Shown piece after piece: positions 7,390-14,979 of a stretch of DNA of 16,160 bases. Where the stretch lies: NCBI RefSeq assembly GCF_009208055.1, contig NZ_WFKI01000053.1, forward strand, positions 1 to 16,160. Reading direction: 5' to 3'. Within the stretch, counting starts at the first letter, position 1; the number at the start of each line of letters is the position of its first letter. This DNA is from Poseidonibacter ostreae (GTDB lineage Bacteria > Campylobacterota > Campylobacteria > Campylobacterales > Arcobacteraceae). A program made the position numbers and the translations under genes. Below the pieces are notes generated by a model. The model had not been told where the DNA came from. It saw nothing but the letters and a program-made list of their open reading frames with translations, and did not search any database.

Positions 7390-8889
7390 TTTCATTTTAA
7401 CAAAAAATTCACTAATAAGTGGCATTAATAACATGATAATTGTAATTATTAAAATACTTAAAGTAATTGGTCTCTCCCAAAGGAAAGCAAAAGATCCATC
7501 ACTAATAGTTAATGCACGTCTTAAATTATCTTCCATCATTCCACCTAAGATAAATCCTAAAATCATAGGTGCCATAGGGTAATCAACTATTCGTAAAAAT
7601 AAAGCAACCACTGCAAACAGTGTCATCATATAAATATCAAAATTGTTAAATGTAACTAAATAAACGCCAATAAGAGAGAAGAATATAATTAGTGGTAATA
7701 ATAATTCTTTTTTTATTGTTAATAGTTTTGCAATGTATGGAATTAGTGGTAAATTTAGTACTAAAAGTACAGCATTTCCAATATACATTGAAATAATTAC
7801 AGACCAAAATAGTTCAGGATTATCTACATACATAGTAGGACCTGGTTGAATTCCATAAGAAATTAATGCACCTAAAATAATTGCTGTAGTTCCAGACCCT
7901 GGAATTCCTAAAGTTAATAAAGGAACAAAAGAACCAGAACATGCAGCATTATTTGCACTCTCAGGAGCTGCAAGTCCTTTAACACTTCCTTTTCCAAATT
8001 TTAGTTTCTCTTTTGCACTTGCAATACTTCGCTCCATTCCATAAGCTAAAAATGAAGCAATTGTTGCACCCGCACCTGGTAATACACCAACAAAGAAACC
8101 TAAAACAGATGAACGTCCAACAGTTGGAGCCATCTCTTTTACTTCTTCTTTTGTAATTTTTAAAGAACCAATATCTTTTTTTAGTGCATCCATTTCTTCT
8201 TTTGTTTGCTTATGATTTTCTAAAATATTCATCATAGCTTCAGATAAGGCAAATGCTGCCATTGCTAAAAGTAAAAATGAAATTCCATCAATTAAATCAA
8301 GTCTTCCAAAAGTAAATCTCGCAATTCCTGAATCAGAATCAGTTCCTACAGTTGCAAGCATTAGACCAAATATTGTCATAATAGCAGCTTTTAAAAACTT
8401 TCCCTTACCAGCAAATGCAGCAACAGCTGTAAGACCTAGAACCATTAAAGCAAAGTAATCAGATGATTGAAAACTTAAACTCACATTTGCTAAAGCAGGT
8501 GCTGCAAAAAGTAAAAATACTGCTGCAATAGTTCCACCTGTAAAAGATGAATAAGCTGCAATTGCTAAAGCTTTTCCTGCATGTCCATTTTTTGCCATTG
8601 GATAACCATCAAAAGAACTAGCAACCGTTCCAGCAACTCCTGGAGCGTTGATTAAAATTGAAGAAGTAGAACCTCCGAAAATTGCACCATAATAAACACC
8701 AGCGATTAAAATAAGGCCAGAAGAGGGCTCCATTCCATAAGTTATTGGAATCATTAATGCAATTGCAGAAATAGGTCCAAGTCCTGGAAGCATTCCAATA
8801 AATGTTCCAGCAAAACATCCAACTGCAACCATCATAATATTATATGTAGTAAACGCAGTAACTACACCTGTTAAAATACCATCCATCAT
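7372..8889 (-). CDS. tctA: TctA large membrane subunit of a tripartite tricarboxylate transporter
   Basis: At 505 residues this is the usual length for TctA, the main permease subunit of the TTT family, which takes up tricarboxylates and other organic acids as a secondary transporter using a periplasmic binding protein. The whole protein is hydrophobic with many membrane segments. Family signatures include GMLPGLGP (32-39), the second related loop GVLPGAGATIASF (268-280), APESANNAA (308-316) and TLGIPGSGTTAI (326-337). The two PGxG loops reflect the internal duplication of the family. Its ATG overlaps the tctB stop by four bases (ATGA). The protein starts with two Met codons in a row, and the first is taken. 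Substrate cannot be read from the sequence; citrate is only the founding example. Confidence 0.97.
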   Translation of the reverse strand: MMDGILTGVVTAFTTYNIMMVAVGCFAGTFIGMLPGLGPISAIALMIPITYGMEPSSGLILIAGVYYGAIFGGSTSSILINAPGVAGTVASSFDGYPMAKNGHAGKALAIAAYSSFTGGTIAAVFLLFAAPALANVSLSFQSSDYFALMVLGLTAVAAFAGKGKFLKAAIMTIFGLMLATVGTDSDSGIARFTFGRLDLIDGISFLLLAMAAFALSEAMMNILENHKQTKEEMDALKKDIGSLKITKEEVKEMAPTVGRSSVLGFFVGVLPGAGATIASFLAYGMERSIASAKEKLKFGKGSVKGLAAPESANNAACSGSFVPLLTLGIPGSGTTAIILGALISYGIQPGPTMYVDNPELFWSVIISMYIGNAVLLVLNLPLIPYIAKLLTIKKELLLPLIIFFSLIGVYLVTFNNFDIYMMTLFAVVALFLRIVDYPMAPMILGFILGGMMEDNLRRALTISDGSFAFLWERPITLSILIITIIMLLMPLISEFFVKMKKGKEA

Positions 8890-9371
8890 GACTCAACTCC
8901 TACAAAATACTCATAAACCATACCTGGGTCTATATAAACACCTAAAACATTGTTTAATAATAAATAAAACCCGATTGAAACACCACTTGAAATTAATAAT
9001 ATCCTTTTTATATTTTTCTCTTTTAGTAATAAAAATCCAATTGTTAAAAAGATTATAGTTGCTATTATAAAACCTAATGTTCTAATTGTAAAACCATAAA
9101 AAAGCATAGCTAGAACAAAATAGAAAGTTGTTTTAAAATCTAATTTTCTTAAGTATTCTAAAGTTAGAAAATCATTATCTTTTTTTACAAAAGAAAGAAC
9201 TAGTATAAGTGAAGAGATAATTATTCCACCCAATCCTAAATAAAAAGGAAAAGTAGATGCTGTCATCACTTCAAATTGAGAACCTGGCATTTTTTTAATA
9301 CTAAAAACATTAAAAAAATAAAAGCTTGAAAAAGCTAAAAAAAATATTGAACCTATTGCATTTTTTGTCAT
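8886..9371 (-). CDS. tctB: TctB small membrane subunit of a tripartite tricarboxylate transporter
   Basis: A 161-residue hydrophobic protein of the expected size for TctB, the poorly conserved small subunit that joins TctA in the inner membrane. Hydrophobic stretches lie at about residues 5-24, 41-62, 82-117 (probably two helices) and 122-142, followed by the typical short tail after LGVYIDPG (143-150). AAAGGA precedes the ATG by seven bases. The gene overlaps tctA by four bases, so translation is probably coupled. Identification rests largely on size, topology and its place between tctC and tctA, since the family has few sharp motifs. Confidence 0.93.
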   Translation of the reverse strand: MTKNAIGSIFFLAFSSFYFFNVFSIKKMPGSQFEVMTASTFPFYLGLGGIIISSLILVLSFVKKDNDFLTLEYLRKLDFKTTFYFVLAMLFYGFTIRTLGFIIATIIFLTIGFLLLKEKNIKRILLISSGVSIGFYLLLNNVLGVYIDPGMVYEYFVGVES

Positions 9372-9384
9372 ATTATTATCCTTT

Positions 9385-9412
9385 AATAAGAAGAGCTTAC
9401 GCTCTACTTATT
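9385..9412 (-). promoter_or_regulatory. Intercistronic hairpin between tctC and tctB
   Basis: Directly after the tctC stop codon the minus strand forms AATAAG-T-AGAGC, loop GTAA, GCTCT-T-CTTATT: eleven pairs with a single central T-T mismatch and a GNRA-type tetraloop. No T-run follows; the tctB ribosome site AAAGGA comes next. Such a 3' hairpin is expected to protect the binding-protein message and keep tctC mRNA in excess over tctBA, the stoichiometry needed for a periplasmic receptor. Confidence 0.65.
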
Positions 9413-10384
9413 TTATAGAAATCCCATTTCTTTCATTAAAGAATCAATAACTTCTTCTTGTTTCTCTAAAAATGATTTAAACTCAGCTCTTGGTTGATAT
9501 AAGTTTGCCCAACCATTTCTTTTTCTTACAACTTCCCATTCAGGAGTGTCATACATTTTTCCAATTACATCAGCAAATGCTTGTGTTTTTTCTTCAGAAA
9601 GGTTTGGAGCTCCAAAGAATCCTCTCCAGTTTGCGAAAAATGCATCAGCACCCATACTTTTAAAACTAGGAATTCCATCAATGCTTTCATTAGAAGTTAC
9701 ACCAATAATTTTAAGTTCACCTTTTTTATGCTTTTCTAATACTTCACCAAGACCAGTTGAAAGAACATCTACTTCACCTGTTAATAATCCAGCTAAGGCT
9801 TTTCCACCTGCATCATAAGGTACATATCTTACAGATGTTGGATTTCCACCAGCAGCTTTAAAAATTTGTGCAGCAACTAAGTGATCCATTGAACCTCTTG
9901 AACTTCCACCTGCAATTTTTACTTTTCTTGGACTTTTTTCAAATGCAGCTTTTACATCAGCCCATGATTGATATTTAGAGTCTTTCTTTACAACTAACAC
10001 ACCATAATCAGCAACAACAGAAGATACTAATGTTAAGTCTCTAAAAGATTGAGGAAATACACCTTGAAGTGATCTAATTACTATTGGAGTTGAATTTACC
10101 ATTAAAGTATTTTGTTGTTTTTTAGCAGTTTCAATAATATAAGCAATGGCTTTTCCTCCACCACCACCTGACATATTTTCAAATGAAGTTTCTTGAACTA
10201 GGTTTGATTTTTTTAAAGCTTCACCAACACCTCTAGCAGTTCCATCCCAACCGCCACCAGCACCACCTGGAATAAGGAAGTGAACCTTATCAACACTTGC
10301 TGCTACTGAAGATGTAGCAAGTCCTGCAACTAAACATCCTGCGAAAGCAAGATTTTTGTAAACTTTTGTCATTGAATTTTTCAT
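9413..10384 (-). CDS. tctC: TctC/Bug-family periplasmic substrate-binding protein
   Basis: At 323 residues this is the normal size for the Bug receptors that deliver substrate to TctAB. An N-terminal signal sequence (basic residues, hydrophobic 11-22, probable cleavage near SSVAAS, 25-30) is followed by the mature protein opening with VHFLIPGGAGGGWD (34-47). Other family marks are MSGGGGGKA (71-79), the strand-loop IAGGSSRGSMDHL (157-169), YVPYDAGGKA (187-196) and WRGFFGAP (253-260). C17 lies in a poor lipobox-like context (FAGC), so a lipoprotein is possible but less likely than normal cleavage. AAAAGGA precedes the ATG. It is the first gene of the tct run and is separated from tctB by a hairpin. 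No convincing promoter hexamers were found in the 102 bases up to the tRNA gene. Bug ligands vary (citrate, other carboxylates, aromatic acids), so the substrate is unknown. Confidence 0.96.
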   Translation of the reverse strand: MKNSMTKVYKNLAFAGCLVAGLATSSVAASVDKVHFLIPGGAGGGWDGTARGVGEALKKSNLVQETSFENMSGGGGGKAIAYIIETAKKQQNTLMVNSTPIVIRSLQGVFPQSFRDLTLVSSVVADYGVLVVKKDSKYQSWADVKAAFEKSPRKVKIAGGSSRGSMDHLVAAQIFKAAGGNPTSVRYVPYDAGGKALAGLLTGEVDVLSTGLGEVLEKHKKGELKIIGVTSNESIDGIPSFKSMGADAFFANWRGFFGAPNLSEEKTQAFADVIGKMYDTPEWEVVRKRNGWANLYQPRAEFKSFLEKQEEVIDSLMKEMGFL

Positions 10385-10397
10385 AATTATCCTTTTA

Positions 10398-10413
10398 GTT
10401 TTGTTATGAAAAC
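10398..10413. repeat. Short inverted repeat upstream of tctC
   Basis: GTTTT and AAAAC are inverted around GTTATG about 15 bases before the tctC ATG, next to its ribosome site. It could be an operator half-site pair or a small hairpin in the leader. In DNA this AT-rich a five-base repeat may well be chance. Confidence 0.2.
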
Positions 10414-10486
10414 AGTTTAAAGGAAAAAAATGTAAGAAAAATAAAATTAAAATTTAATTGTGATTTTTTTGTATATTTATCAAGAC

Positions 10487-10575
10487 TGGCAGACAATGTC
10501 GGATTCGAACCGACGGTAGAATAAACTACGTTACCCTTCCAAGGTAGTGGATTAAGCCAGCTCTCCCAATTGTCT
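10487..10575 (-). tRNA. tRNA-Ser (anticodon GGA)
   Basis: The minus strand folds as a class II tRNA of 89 bases with encoded CCA. The seven-pair acceptor stem AGACAAT/ATTGTCT begins at 10575. The D arm pairs GGA with TCC around a loop containing the invariant GG. The anticodon loop TTGGAAG gives GGA (10538-10540), decoding UCC and UCU. The long variable arm GTAG/CTAC around TTTATT is typical of serine tRNAs. The T arm GTCGG-TTCGAAT-CCGAC is perfect, and the discriminator is G. The outer pair of the anticodon stem (27-43) is a C-A mismatch. The gene lies 102 bases upstream of tctC in the same direction. Downstream of it is only an AT-only weak hairpin, so read-through into the tct leader cannot be ruled out. 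Confidence 0.95.
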
Positions 10576-10644
10576 ATAAATAAAAATGTGTTTGTTTTGA
10601 AAATTAAAGTGTGAATATTTAAAAGATAGATTAAAAATAAGTGC

Positions 10645-10676
10645 AAAAAAAAAGGATAGTATAAATACTATCCTTT
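10645..10676 (-). terminator. Intrinsic terminator of the cold-shock gene
   Basis: On the minus strand AAAGGATAGTA pairs perfectly with TACTATCCTTT (11 bp, four-base loop TTTA) and is followed directly by further T residues, the classic rho-independent form. It lies about 16 bases past the stop codon of the cold-shock gene and separates it from the tRNA gene. Confidence 0.9.
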
Positions 10677-10691
10677 AATTAAATGAAAAGA

Positions 10692-10910
10692 TTACAGTCC
10701 TGTAACGTTTTCTGCTTGAGGACCTTTTTCACCTTCAGCAACTTCAAAAGTAACTTTTTGATTTTCTTCTAAAGAAACTCTTCCGTAACCTGAGTTGTTG
10801 ATTTGTCTATAGTGTACAAATAAATCTTTACCACCATCGTCTGGTTGAATAAATCCAAAACCTTTTTCACTGTTGAACCATTTTACTGTTCCGTTTACTA
10901 AATCTGCCAT
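10692..10910 (-). CDS. Cold-shock domain protein (CspA family)
   Basis: A 72-residue single cold-shock domain. It opens with GTVKWFN (7-13) and carries RNP1 as KGFGFI (16-21) and RNP2 as LFVHY (30-34). These are the aromatic and basic residues by which the fold binds single-stranded RNA or DNA, so it probably acts as an RNA chaperone in the cytoplasm. The segment after RNP2 reads RQINNSGY rather than the commoner SAI form, a small variation. It ends with the usual PQAENVTGL-like tail (64-72). AAGGA precedes the ATG by six bases. It is monocistronic, with its own terminator and a possible long leader. Whether it is induced by cold or is a constitutive member cannot be told. Confidence 0.96.
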   Translation of the reverse strand: MADLVNGTVKWFNSEKGFGFIQPDDGGKDLFVHYRQINNSGYGRVSLEENQKVTFEVAEGEKGPQAENVTGL

Positions 10911-11014
10911 TGCAATTCCTTTTGTGTTTAATATGCTAAATAATCTAAGATCAAATCAAAAATGCATATTAACTCTGTCAAAATTGTCGCAGCTAAACTG
11001 GCAAATATGGCAAA

Positions 11015-11020
11015 ATTATA
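11015..11020 (-). promoter_or_regulatory. Probable -10 box for the cold-shock gene
   Basis: TATAAT on the minus strand, about 105 bases before the cold-shock ATG, in the 273-base gap separating it from the upstream kinase gene. No clear -35 is present. If used, the leader would be near 100 bases. A TTGACA at 10976-10981 is an alternative -35, but the sequence 17 bases beyond it (TGATTT) is a poor -10. The same gap holds two direct copies of TGGCAAA (10999-11005 and 11008-11014) near the inferred start site. Confidence 0.4.
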
Positions 11021-11155
11021 TAAATTTAAAGATGTATACTTCTAGATTAAAAACTTGAACGGATATATTATCCCAATTTTGCTTTGTTTTAGCCTAAAAG
11101 TTATAAAAAAATAAGAATATTTGATAATTTGCAAATAAATCTTTTAAATTCTTTA

Positions 11156-11181
11156 TAAACACTAGTAAAAGCTAATGTTTA
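11156..11181 (-). terminator. 3' hairpin after the REC-kinase gene
   Basis: Two bases beyond the kinase stop codon, TAAACATTAG pairs with CTAGTGTTTA (10 pairs including one G-U) around the loop CTTTTA. The next bases on the minus strand are not a T-run, so termination here would be inefficient or rho-assisted. The position suggests the 3' end of the four-gene signalling operon. Confidence 0.4.
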
Positions 11182-11183
11182 AT

Positions 11184-12299
11184 TTATAAATCATCAAATT
11201 CTAAAATAAATTTAACACCATCAACAGAGTTTTCTAGACTTAATTTACCTGCAAAACTATTCATAACTACTAGTTTTACCATATATAATCCTACTCCTGT
11301 TCCCTCAGATTTTGTTGTAAAGTACGGATCAAATAGTTTTTCTAAGTTAGACTCTTTAATTCCACCTGCATTATCTCCAATAACAAGATAGTGTTTACTG
11401 TCTTTTGAGTAACATTCAATAGTAATATCTCTTTTCTCAATATTTCTTTCATTAAATGCTTGTATCGAGTTTGTTAGTATATTTACTATAACTTGTGACA
11501 TCTCCATTTTTACACCAAATAGTTTAAAGTTATCATCAATATTTTTTGTAATTACTACATTATTATTGTTAACTAAAGATTCAATAAGAGAAAAACTATA
11601 CTCAATTGCATCAAGGATAGCAAACTCTTCTTTACTTTTATCTGGATTAAAAAAACCTAAGAAATCATCAATTGTATCAGACATATAATGTATTTGTTTT
11701 TTTGTATTTTCAGAGAACTCTTTTATTTGTTGATCATTAAGTTCATTAAAATTATATGAGAACTTAATATCATCACAATAAAGAGATAAAATATTTAAAG
11801 GCTGTTTTAATTGATGTGAAATAAGTCCAATCATTTCTCCTAAGCTAGCCATTTTAGTGTTATGAGTAATTATTGCATTTGCTTGTGTTAAGGATTTTTT
11901 TGTTTTTTTGTTTTCATTAAATAATTGAATATAAACTTTTAGTTTTGATATTAAAAGAGTATCATCTATAGGTTTACTAATATATTCAATAGCTCCTAAT
12001 TCATAACCTTTTTTCTGATAAGCATCTTTATCATATATACCTGTAATAAATATAATTGGTATATCTTTTGTTTTTTCAACAGATTTTAAATATTTAGCAA
12101 ATTCAAAACCATCAACTTCTGGCATTTGTACATCACTTAAGATTAAATCTATATCGTTATTCATTAAACATTCAACGGCACTATTTGCATTATCTGCTGT
12201 AAAAACATTTAAATCAAATGCGTCATTAATTAAAAGTTCTAATGAATAAATATTCTCTTGTACATCATCTAAGATTAGAATAGAAAACTTATTTTCCAT
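11184..12299 (-). CDS. Soluble REC-histidine kinase hybrid
   Basis: A 371-residue cytoplasmic protein without membrane segments. The N-terminal receiver (about 5-125) has acidic D11-D12, phospho-acceptor D56 in LSDVQMPEVDG, T86 and K109 in YISKPI. A short linker leads to the kinase: H-box with H162 in SHQLKQPL (161-168), then N-box NILTN (273-277), GDNAGG (308-313), FDPYFTTK (323-330) and GTGVGLYM (333-340). The core belongs to the same family as the two tct-linked kinases, but the H-box has L and K where they have W and R. An AAGGA precedes the ATG by about eight bases. It follows the membrane kinase by 14 bases and ends the operon. The layout suggests it receives phosphate on D56 from the upstream kinase and then regulates its own kinase activity, passing the signal to a regulator elsewhere; that is inference. 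Confidence 0.9.
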   Translation of the reverse strand: MENKFSILILDDVQENIYSLELLINDAFDLNVFTADNANSAVECLMNNDIDLILSDVQMPEVDGFEFAKYLKSVEKTKDIPIIFITGIYDKDAYQKKGYELGAIEYISKPIDDTLLISKLKVYIQLFNENKKTKKSLTQANAIITHNTKMASLGEMIGLISHQLKQPLNILSLYCDDIKFSYNFNELNDQQIKEFSENTKKQIHYMSDTIDDFLGFFNPDKSKEEFAILDAIEYSFSLIESLVNNNNVVITKNIDDNFKLFGVKMEMSQVIVNILTNSIQAFNERNIEKRDITIECYSKDSKHYLVIGDNAGGIKESNLEKLFDPYFTTKSEGTGVGLYMVKLVVMNSFAGKLSLENSVDGVKFILEFDDL

Positions 12300-12313
12300 G
12301 ATATGAGTCCTTA

Positions 12314-14167
12314 TTATACATTTGTAATTTCCTTATTTATATTAGATTTATTAATTTTAAGATAGATATTATTATATTGAGAATAAGTATCTTCACTCTT
12401 ATCCTCATAAATTGCTATTATCTTCTTTTGTTCTTCTATTTCTATCTCTTCAAGCTCTTCTTTTTTAATACTTGAAAAATCTATTATGGTCTTTACTATA
12501 CTATTTTTTTTATAAATATTTAAAAACTCTTTTGTATTACTTACTTGAAAAACATTATATTTTTTTCCTAGTTTTATCGTTACATTAAAGAAAAACATTG
12601 GGTCACTATTAAAAATAAGAATACTCTCTTTTTCTTGATATTTATTAATAGGTTCTTCTTTCTTTTCACTTATTTCAATTCTTTCGATTTCACTCTCTTC
12701 ATCTATTTTTGTAAGATTAATATCTATATCATTTTGATTTTTCTTTGGAATAGTTAATTTAAAGTTAGTACCAACATTTTCAGTACTTTGAATATGAATT
12801 GTTCCTTTTAATAGAAGTGCTAATTCTTGTGATATAGCAAGACCTAATCCAGTTCCCCCATATTGTCTGGAAGTACTTGAATCAACTTGTTTAAACCTAT
12901 CAAATATATGAGCTAGTTTCTCTTGAGGAATTCCAATTCCCTCATCATTTACACTAATAGTAATATTTTTATCTTCATCTTTTACAATTAAGCTAATTGT
13001 TCCTTCTTTTGTAAATTTTAATGAATTACTTAAAAGGTTTTTGATTATTTGATTTATCTTATTTTCATCAGAATATATTGTTGTAAGTGTTGAATCAATA
13101 TCTAATACAAAGTTTAAGTTCTTTTCTTTTGCTTGTGGTTTTATTAAGTCATAGACTTGTGTAATAAATTTATGAATATTTATCTCTGCATAATTTATTT
13201 TTATCTCATGTGCTTCAAGCTTTGATATATCTAGTACATCATTAACTAAATATAATAAATCATTTCCACACTTATTTATAATTTCTAAACTTTTTATCTG
13301 TTTTTCATTTAGATTATTATCTCTATTTCTTTTCATTACTGAAGAGACTACATTTATTGAGTTTAATGGTGTTTTTAATTCATGACTCATATTTGCTAAA
13401 AAATCATCTTTTGCTTTATTCGCTCTTATTAATTCTTCTTTTTGCTCTTCTAGTTTTTTATTAGTATGAATTAATTGATAATTCCTCTTTTTTAAATCCT
13501 CTTGCATCTCACTCATAGACTTTGACAAAATACCTATTTCATCTTTAGTATTAGTAAAAGGAACTTCAATATTTTCTTCTTTTCCTATTTTGATTGCAAT
13601 ATTAGATAATTGTGTTAATTTTTTAGTTAATCTACTGCCTAAAATATAAGATAGTAAAGTTGATATAATTATTTCAATAAAGATAATAAAAAGAGTTCTT
13701 GTTTTATTGTCTTCAATAGATTTTGAGCTACTAGTTGTATCAAATATAATGTATAAAGAGCAAACTAGCGTTTCCTCTTCAAAAATTTCTTTATAGATAA
13801 TCTCATATGTTTTATTATCTACTTCAACACTTTTATTCTCTTTAATTTTTAATAAATCTTCTTCTTTTAAATGCTTATATGTATATCTACTTGATAAGAT
13901 TCTATCATGTGAATCTAAAACAATAATAGAGTTTATATACTTATTAGTATTTGCATTTGTTACTAAATCGTCAAGTGTTCCTATATCGTATATACTAACT
14001 GGTACTTTTACTAATTGTCCTAATAGAGTAACATTAGATTCAATTTTTTCATTTGTTAAGTTTTTTGTAGAAGTATTAATTGTAAAAAAGTTTACTGATA
14101 CAATTAATATAATAAAAAAAGTTTCTAATAGTACAAAGGATAATATAAAACGATATTTAAAAGACAT
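12314..14167 (-). CDS. Membrane sensor histidine kinase with degenerate C-terminal receiver-like domain
   Basis: A 617-residue kinase. Visible order: TM1 (about 8-30), periplasmic domain of about 125 residues (31-156), TM2 (158-177), HAMP (178-232), coiled coil (232-255), and HisKA with H262 in NMSHELKTPLN (259-269). The ATPase has NLLSN (377-381), NDEGIGIP (407-414), FDRFKQ (422-427) and GGTGLGLAI (437-445). An acidic linker (about 480-512) leads to a C-terminal unit (514-617) with the strand pattern of a receiver: SILIFNSD (515-522), IIDFS (561-565) and YLKINK (602-607). The usual Thr/Ser strand and MP-DG loop are missing. The core is of the hybrid-kinase type, unlike the HQWRQPL kinases. 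Its ATG abuts the stop codon of the binding-protein gene with no gap, strong evidence that the two work together, the binding protein presumably contacting the periplasmic domain. Confidence 0.9.
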   Translation of the reverse strand: MSFKYRFILSFVLLETFFIILIVSVNFFTINTSTKNLTNEKIESNVTLLGQLVKVPVSIYDIGTLDDLVTNANTNKYINSIIVLDSHDRILSSRYTYKHLKEEDLLKIKENKSVEVDNKTYEIIYKEIFEEETLVCSLYIIFDTTSSSKSIEDNKTRTLFIIFIEIIISTLLSYILGSRLTKKLTQLSNIAIKIGKEENIEVPFTNTKDEIGILSKSMSEMQEDLKKRNYQLIHTNKKLEEQKEELIRANKAKDDFLANMSHELKTPLNSINVVSSVMKRNRDNNLNEKQIKSLEIINKCGNDLLYLVNDVLDISKLEAHEIKINYAEINIHKFITQVYDLIKPQAKEKNLNFVLDIDSTLTTIYSDENKINQIIKNLLSNSLKFTKEGTISLIVKDEDKNITISVNDEGIGIPQEKLAHIFDRFKQVDSSTSRQYGGTGLGLAISQELALLLKGTIHIQSTENVGTNFKLTIPKKNQNDIDINLTKIDEESEIERIEISEKKEEPINKYQEKESILIFNSDPMFFFNVTIKLGKKYNVFQVSNTKEFLNIYKKNSIVKTIIDFSSIKKEELEEIEIEEQKKIIAIYEDKSEDTYSQYNNIYLKINKSNINKEITNV

Positions 14168-14953
14168 CTATTTCTTCACATTTAAATTTCTAATTACATC
14201 ATATTCAGATGTATTGGTTTTTATAAACTCTTTGATACTTAAAATACTTTTTATCTCTTTTGGCATATTTAAAAATACATTTTGAAGTTTTTGAATATCT
14301 TCTTTTTTAACTCTTGGATGATAAGCTATTGGATGACTTGGATATTTAGCTGTTTTATATACAATATTTAACTTATTTTTGTCGGTGTTGTTTTTGAAAT
14401 TATTATATGTTCTATTAATTCCCCCAGCAATATATCCAATATCTCTTGAGATACCTTTATATACAGAATCATGAGAGTTTACATATAATACTTTTGCCTC
14501 TTTATCTATATCAAAATCAAATTTGTTTTTAAATTCATATTGTGGTAATAGTGTTGCTGCAAAGGCATTTGGTGCAGGAAATAAAAATACTTTTCCTTTT
14601 AAATTTTCTTTTGAAAAATCGACTTTCTTTTCTTTTGAAAGCACAATTCCTTGAATATTTTTTTGCGCTCTTATAAAAGCAGTGAAACTAGCTTCCTTAT
14701 TAGCAACTACAAAATGATATGGATTCATATACGCTATATCGTATTTTCCGTTATACAACTCTTTTTCAAAGTTAGGAATAGATCTCTCTGTTTTAAAAAC
14801 TACATTTATCCCTGTTTGCTCTTTTAAGTAGTTTGTAACAATTAGCCATTTTTTAGATAGTTTTAAAGGACTTTGCTGTGGAACAACACCAAGTATAAGA
14901 TCAGTAGAAAATGCATAAGTTGCTAGAAGTAGTATTGCAATTATTTTTTTCAT
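14168..14953 (-). CDS. PhnD-like periplasmic substrate-binding protein, probable sensor component
   Basis: A 261-residue exported protein of the phosphate/phosphonate (PhnD-like) binding family. A short signal peptide (1-16, cleavage probably at AFS/TD) precedes the mature start LILGVVPQQSP (19-29). Family marks follow: helix WLIVTNYLKEQTG (36-48), the hinge-side YDIAYMNPYHF (71-81), FPAPNAFAATLLP (125-137), NSHDSVYKGISRDIGYI (159-175) and the ligand-side SHPIAYHPRV (206-215). No ABC permease or ATPase gene is near. It sits between a REC-PAS gene (26-base gap) and a kinase gene (no gap), so it is better read as a periplasmic receptor for the kinase, as in kinases such as TtrS that carry a related domain fused to them. 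AAGGAAA precedes the ATG. The ligand is unknown, and the PhnD name should not be taken to mean phosphonate. Confidence 0.9.
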   Translation of the reverse strand: MKKIIAILLLATYAFSTDLILGVVPQQSPLKLSKKWLIVTNYLKEQTGINVVFKTERSIPNFEKELYNGKYDIAYMNPYHFVVANKEASFTAFIRAQKNIQGIVLSKEKKVDFSKENLKGKVFLFPAPNAFAATLLPQYEFKNKFDFDIDKEAKVLYVNSHDSVYKGISRDIGYIAGGINRTYNNFKNNTDKNKLNIVYKTAKYPSHPIAYHPRVKKEDIQKLQNVFLNMPKEIKSILSIKEFIKTNTSEYDVIRNLNVKK

Positions 14954-14979
14954 TATATTTCCTTTTTATTATATTATCT

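Noticed and set aside
8618..8818. Cys/Trp-rich open frame within tctA on the same strand
   Set aside because: A shifted-frame shadow of tctA with a composition typical of mistranslated membrane-protein codons.
9546..9818. 90-codon plus-strand frame inside tctC
   Set aside because: Antisense shadow of a clear tctC gene with no recognisable domain or ribosome site.
10441..10470. AT-only inverted repeat after the tRNA gene as a terminator
   Set aside because: The stem is six A-T pairs at most, too weak to call in DNA of this composition.
10487..10575. tRNA gene as a possible integration site for a genomic island
   Set aside because: No integrase, no repeat of the tRNA 3' end and no change in base composition was seen on either side.
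10404..10646. 80-codon open frame on the minus strand across the tRNA gene
   Set aside because: It runs straight through the well-supported tRNA-Ser gene, has low-complexity composition and no ribosome site.
14168..14953. Phosphonate ABC transporter (phnD)
   Set aside because: No permease or ATPase gene is adjacent and the gene is fused in layout to sensor genes, so a transport role is not supported.
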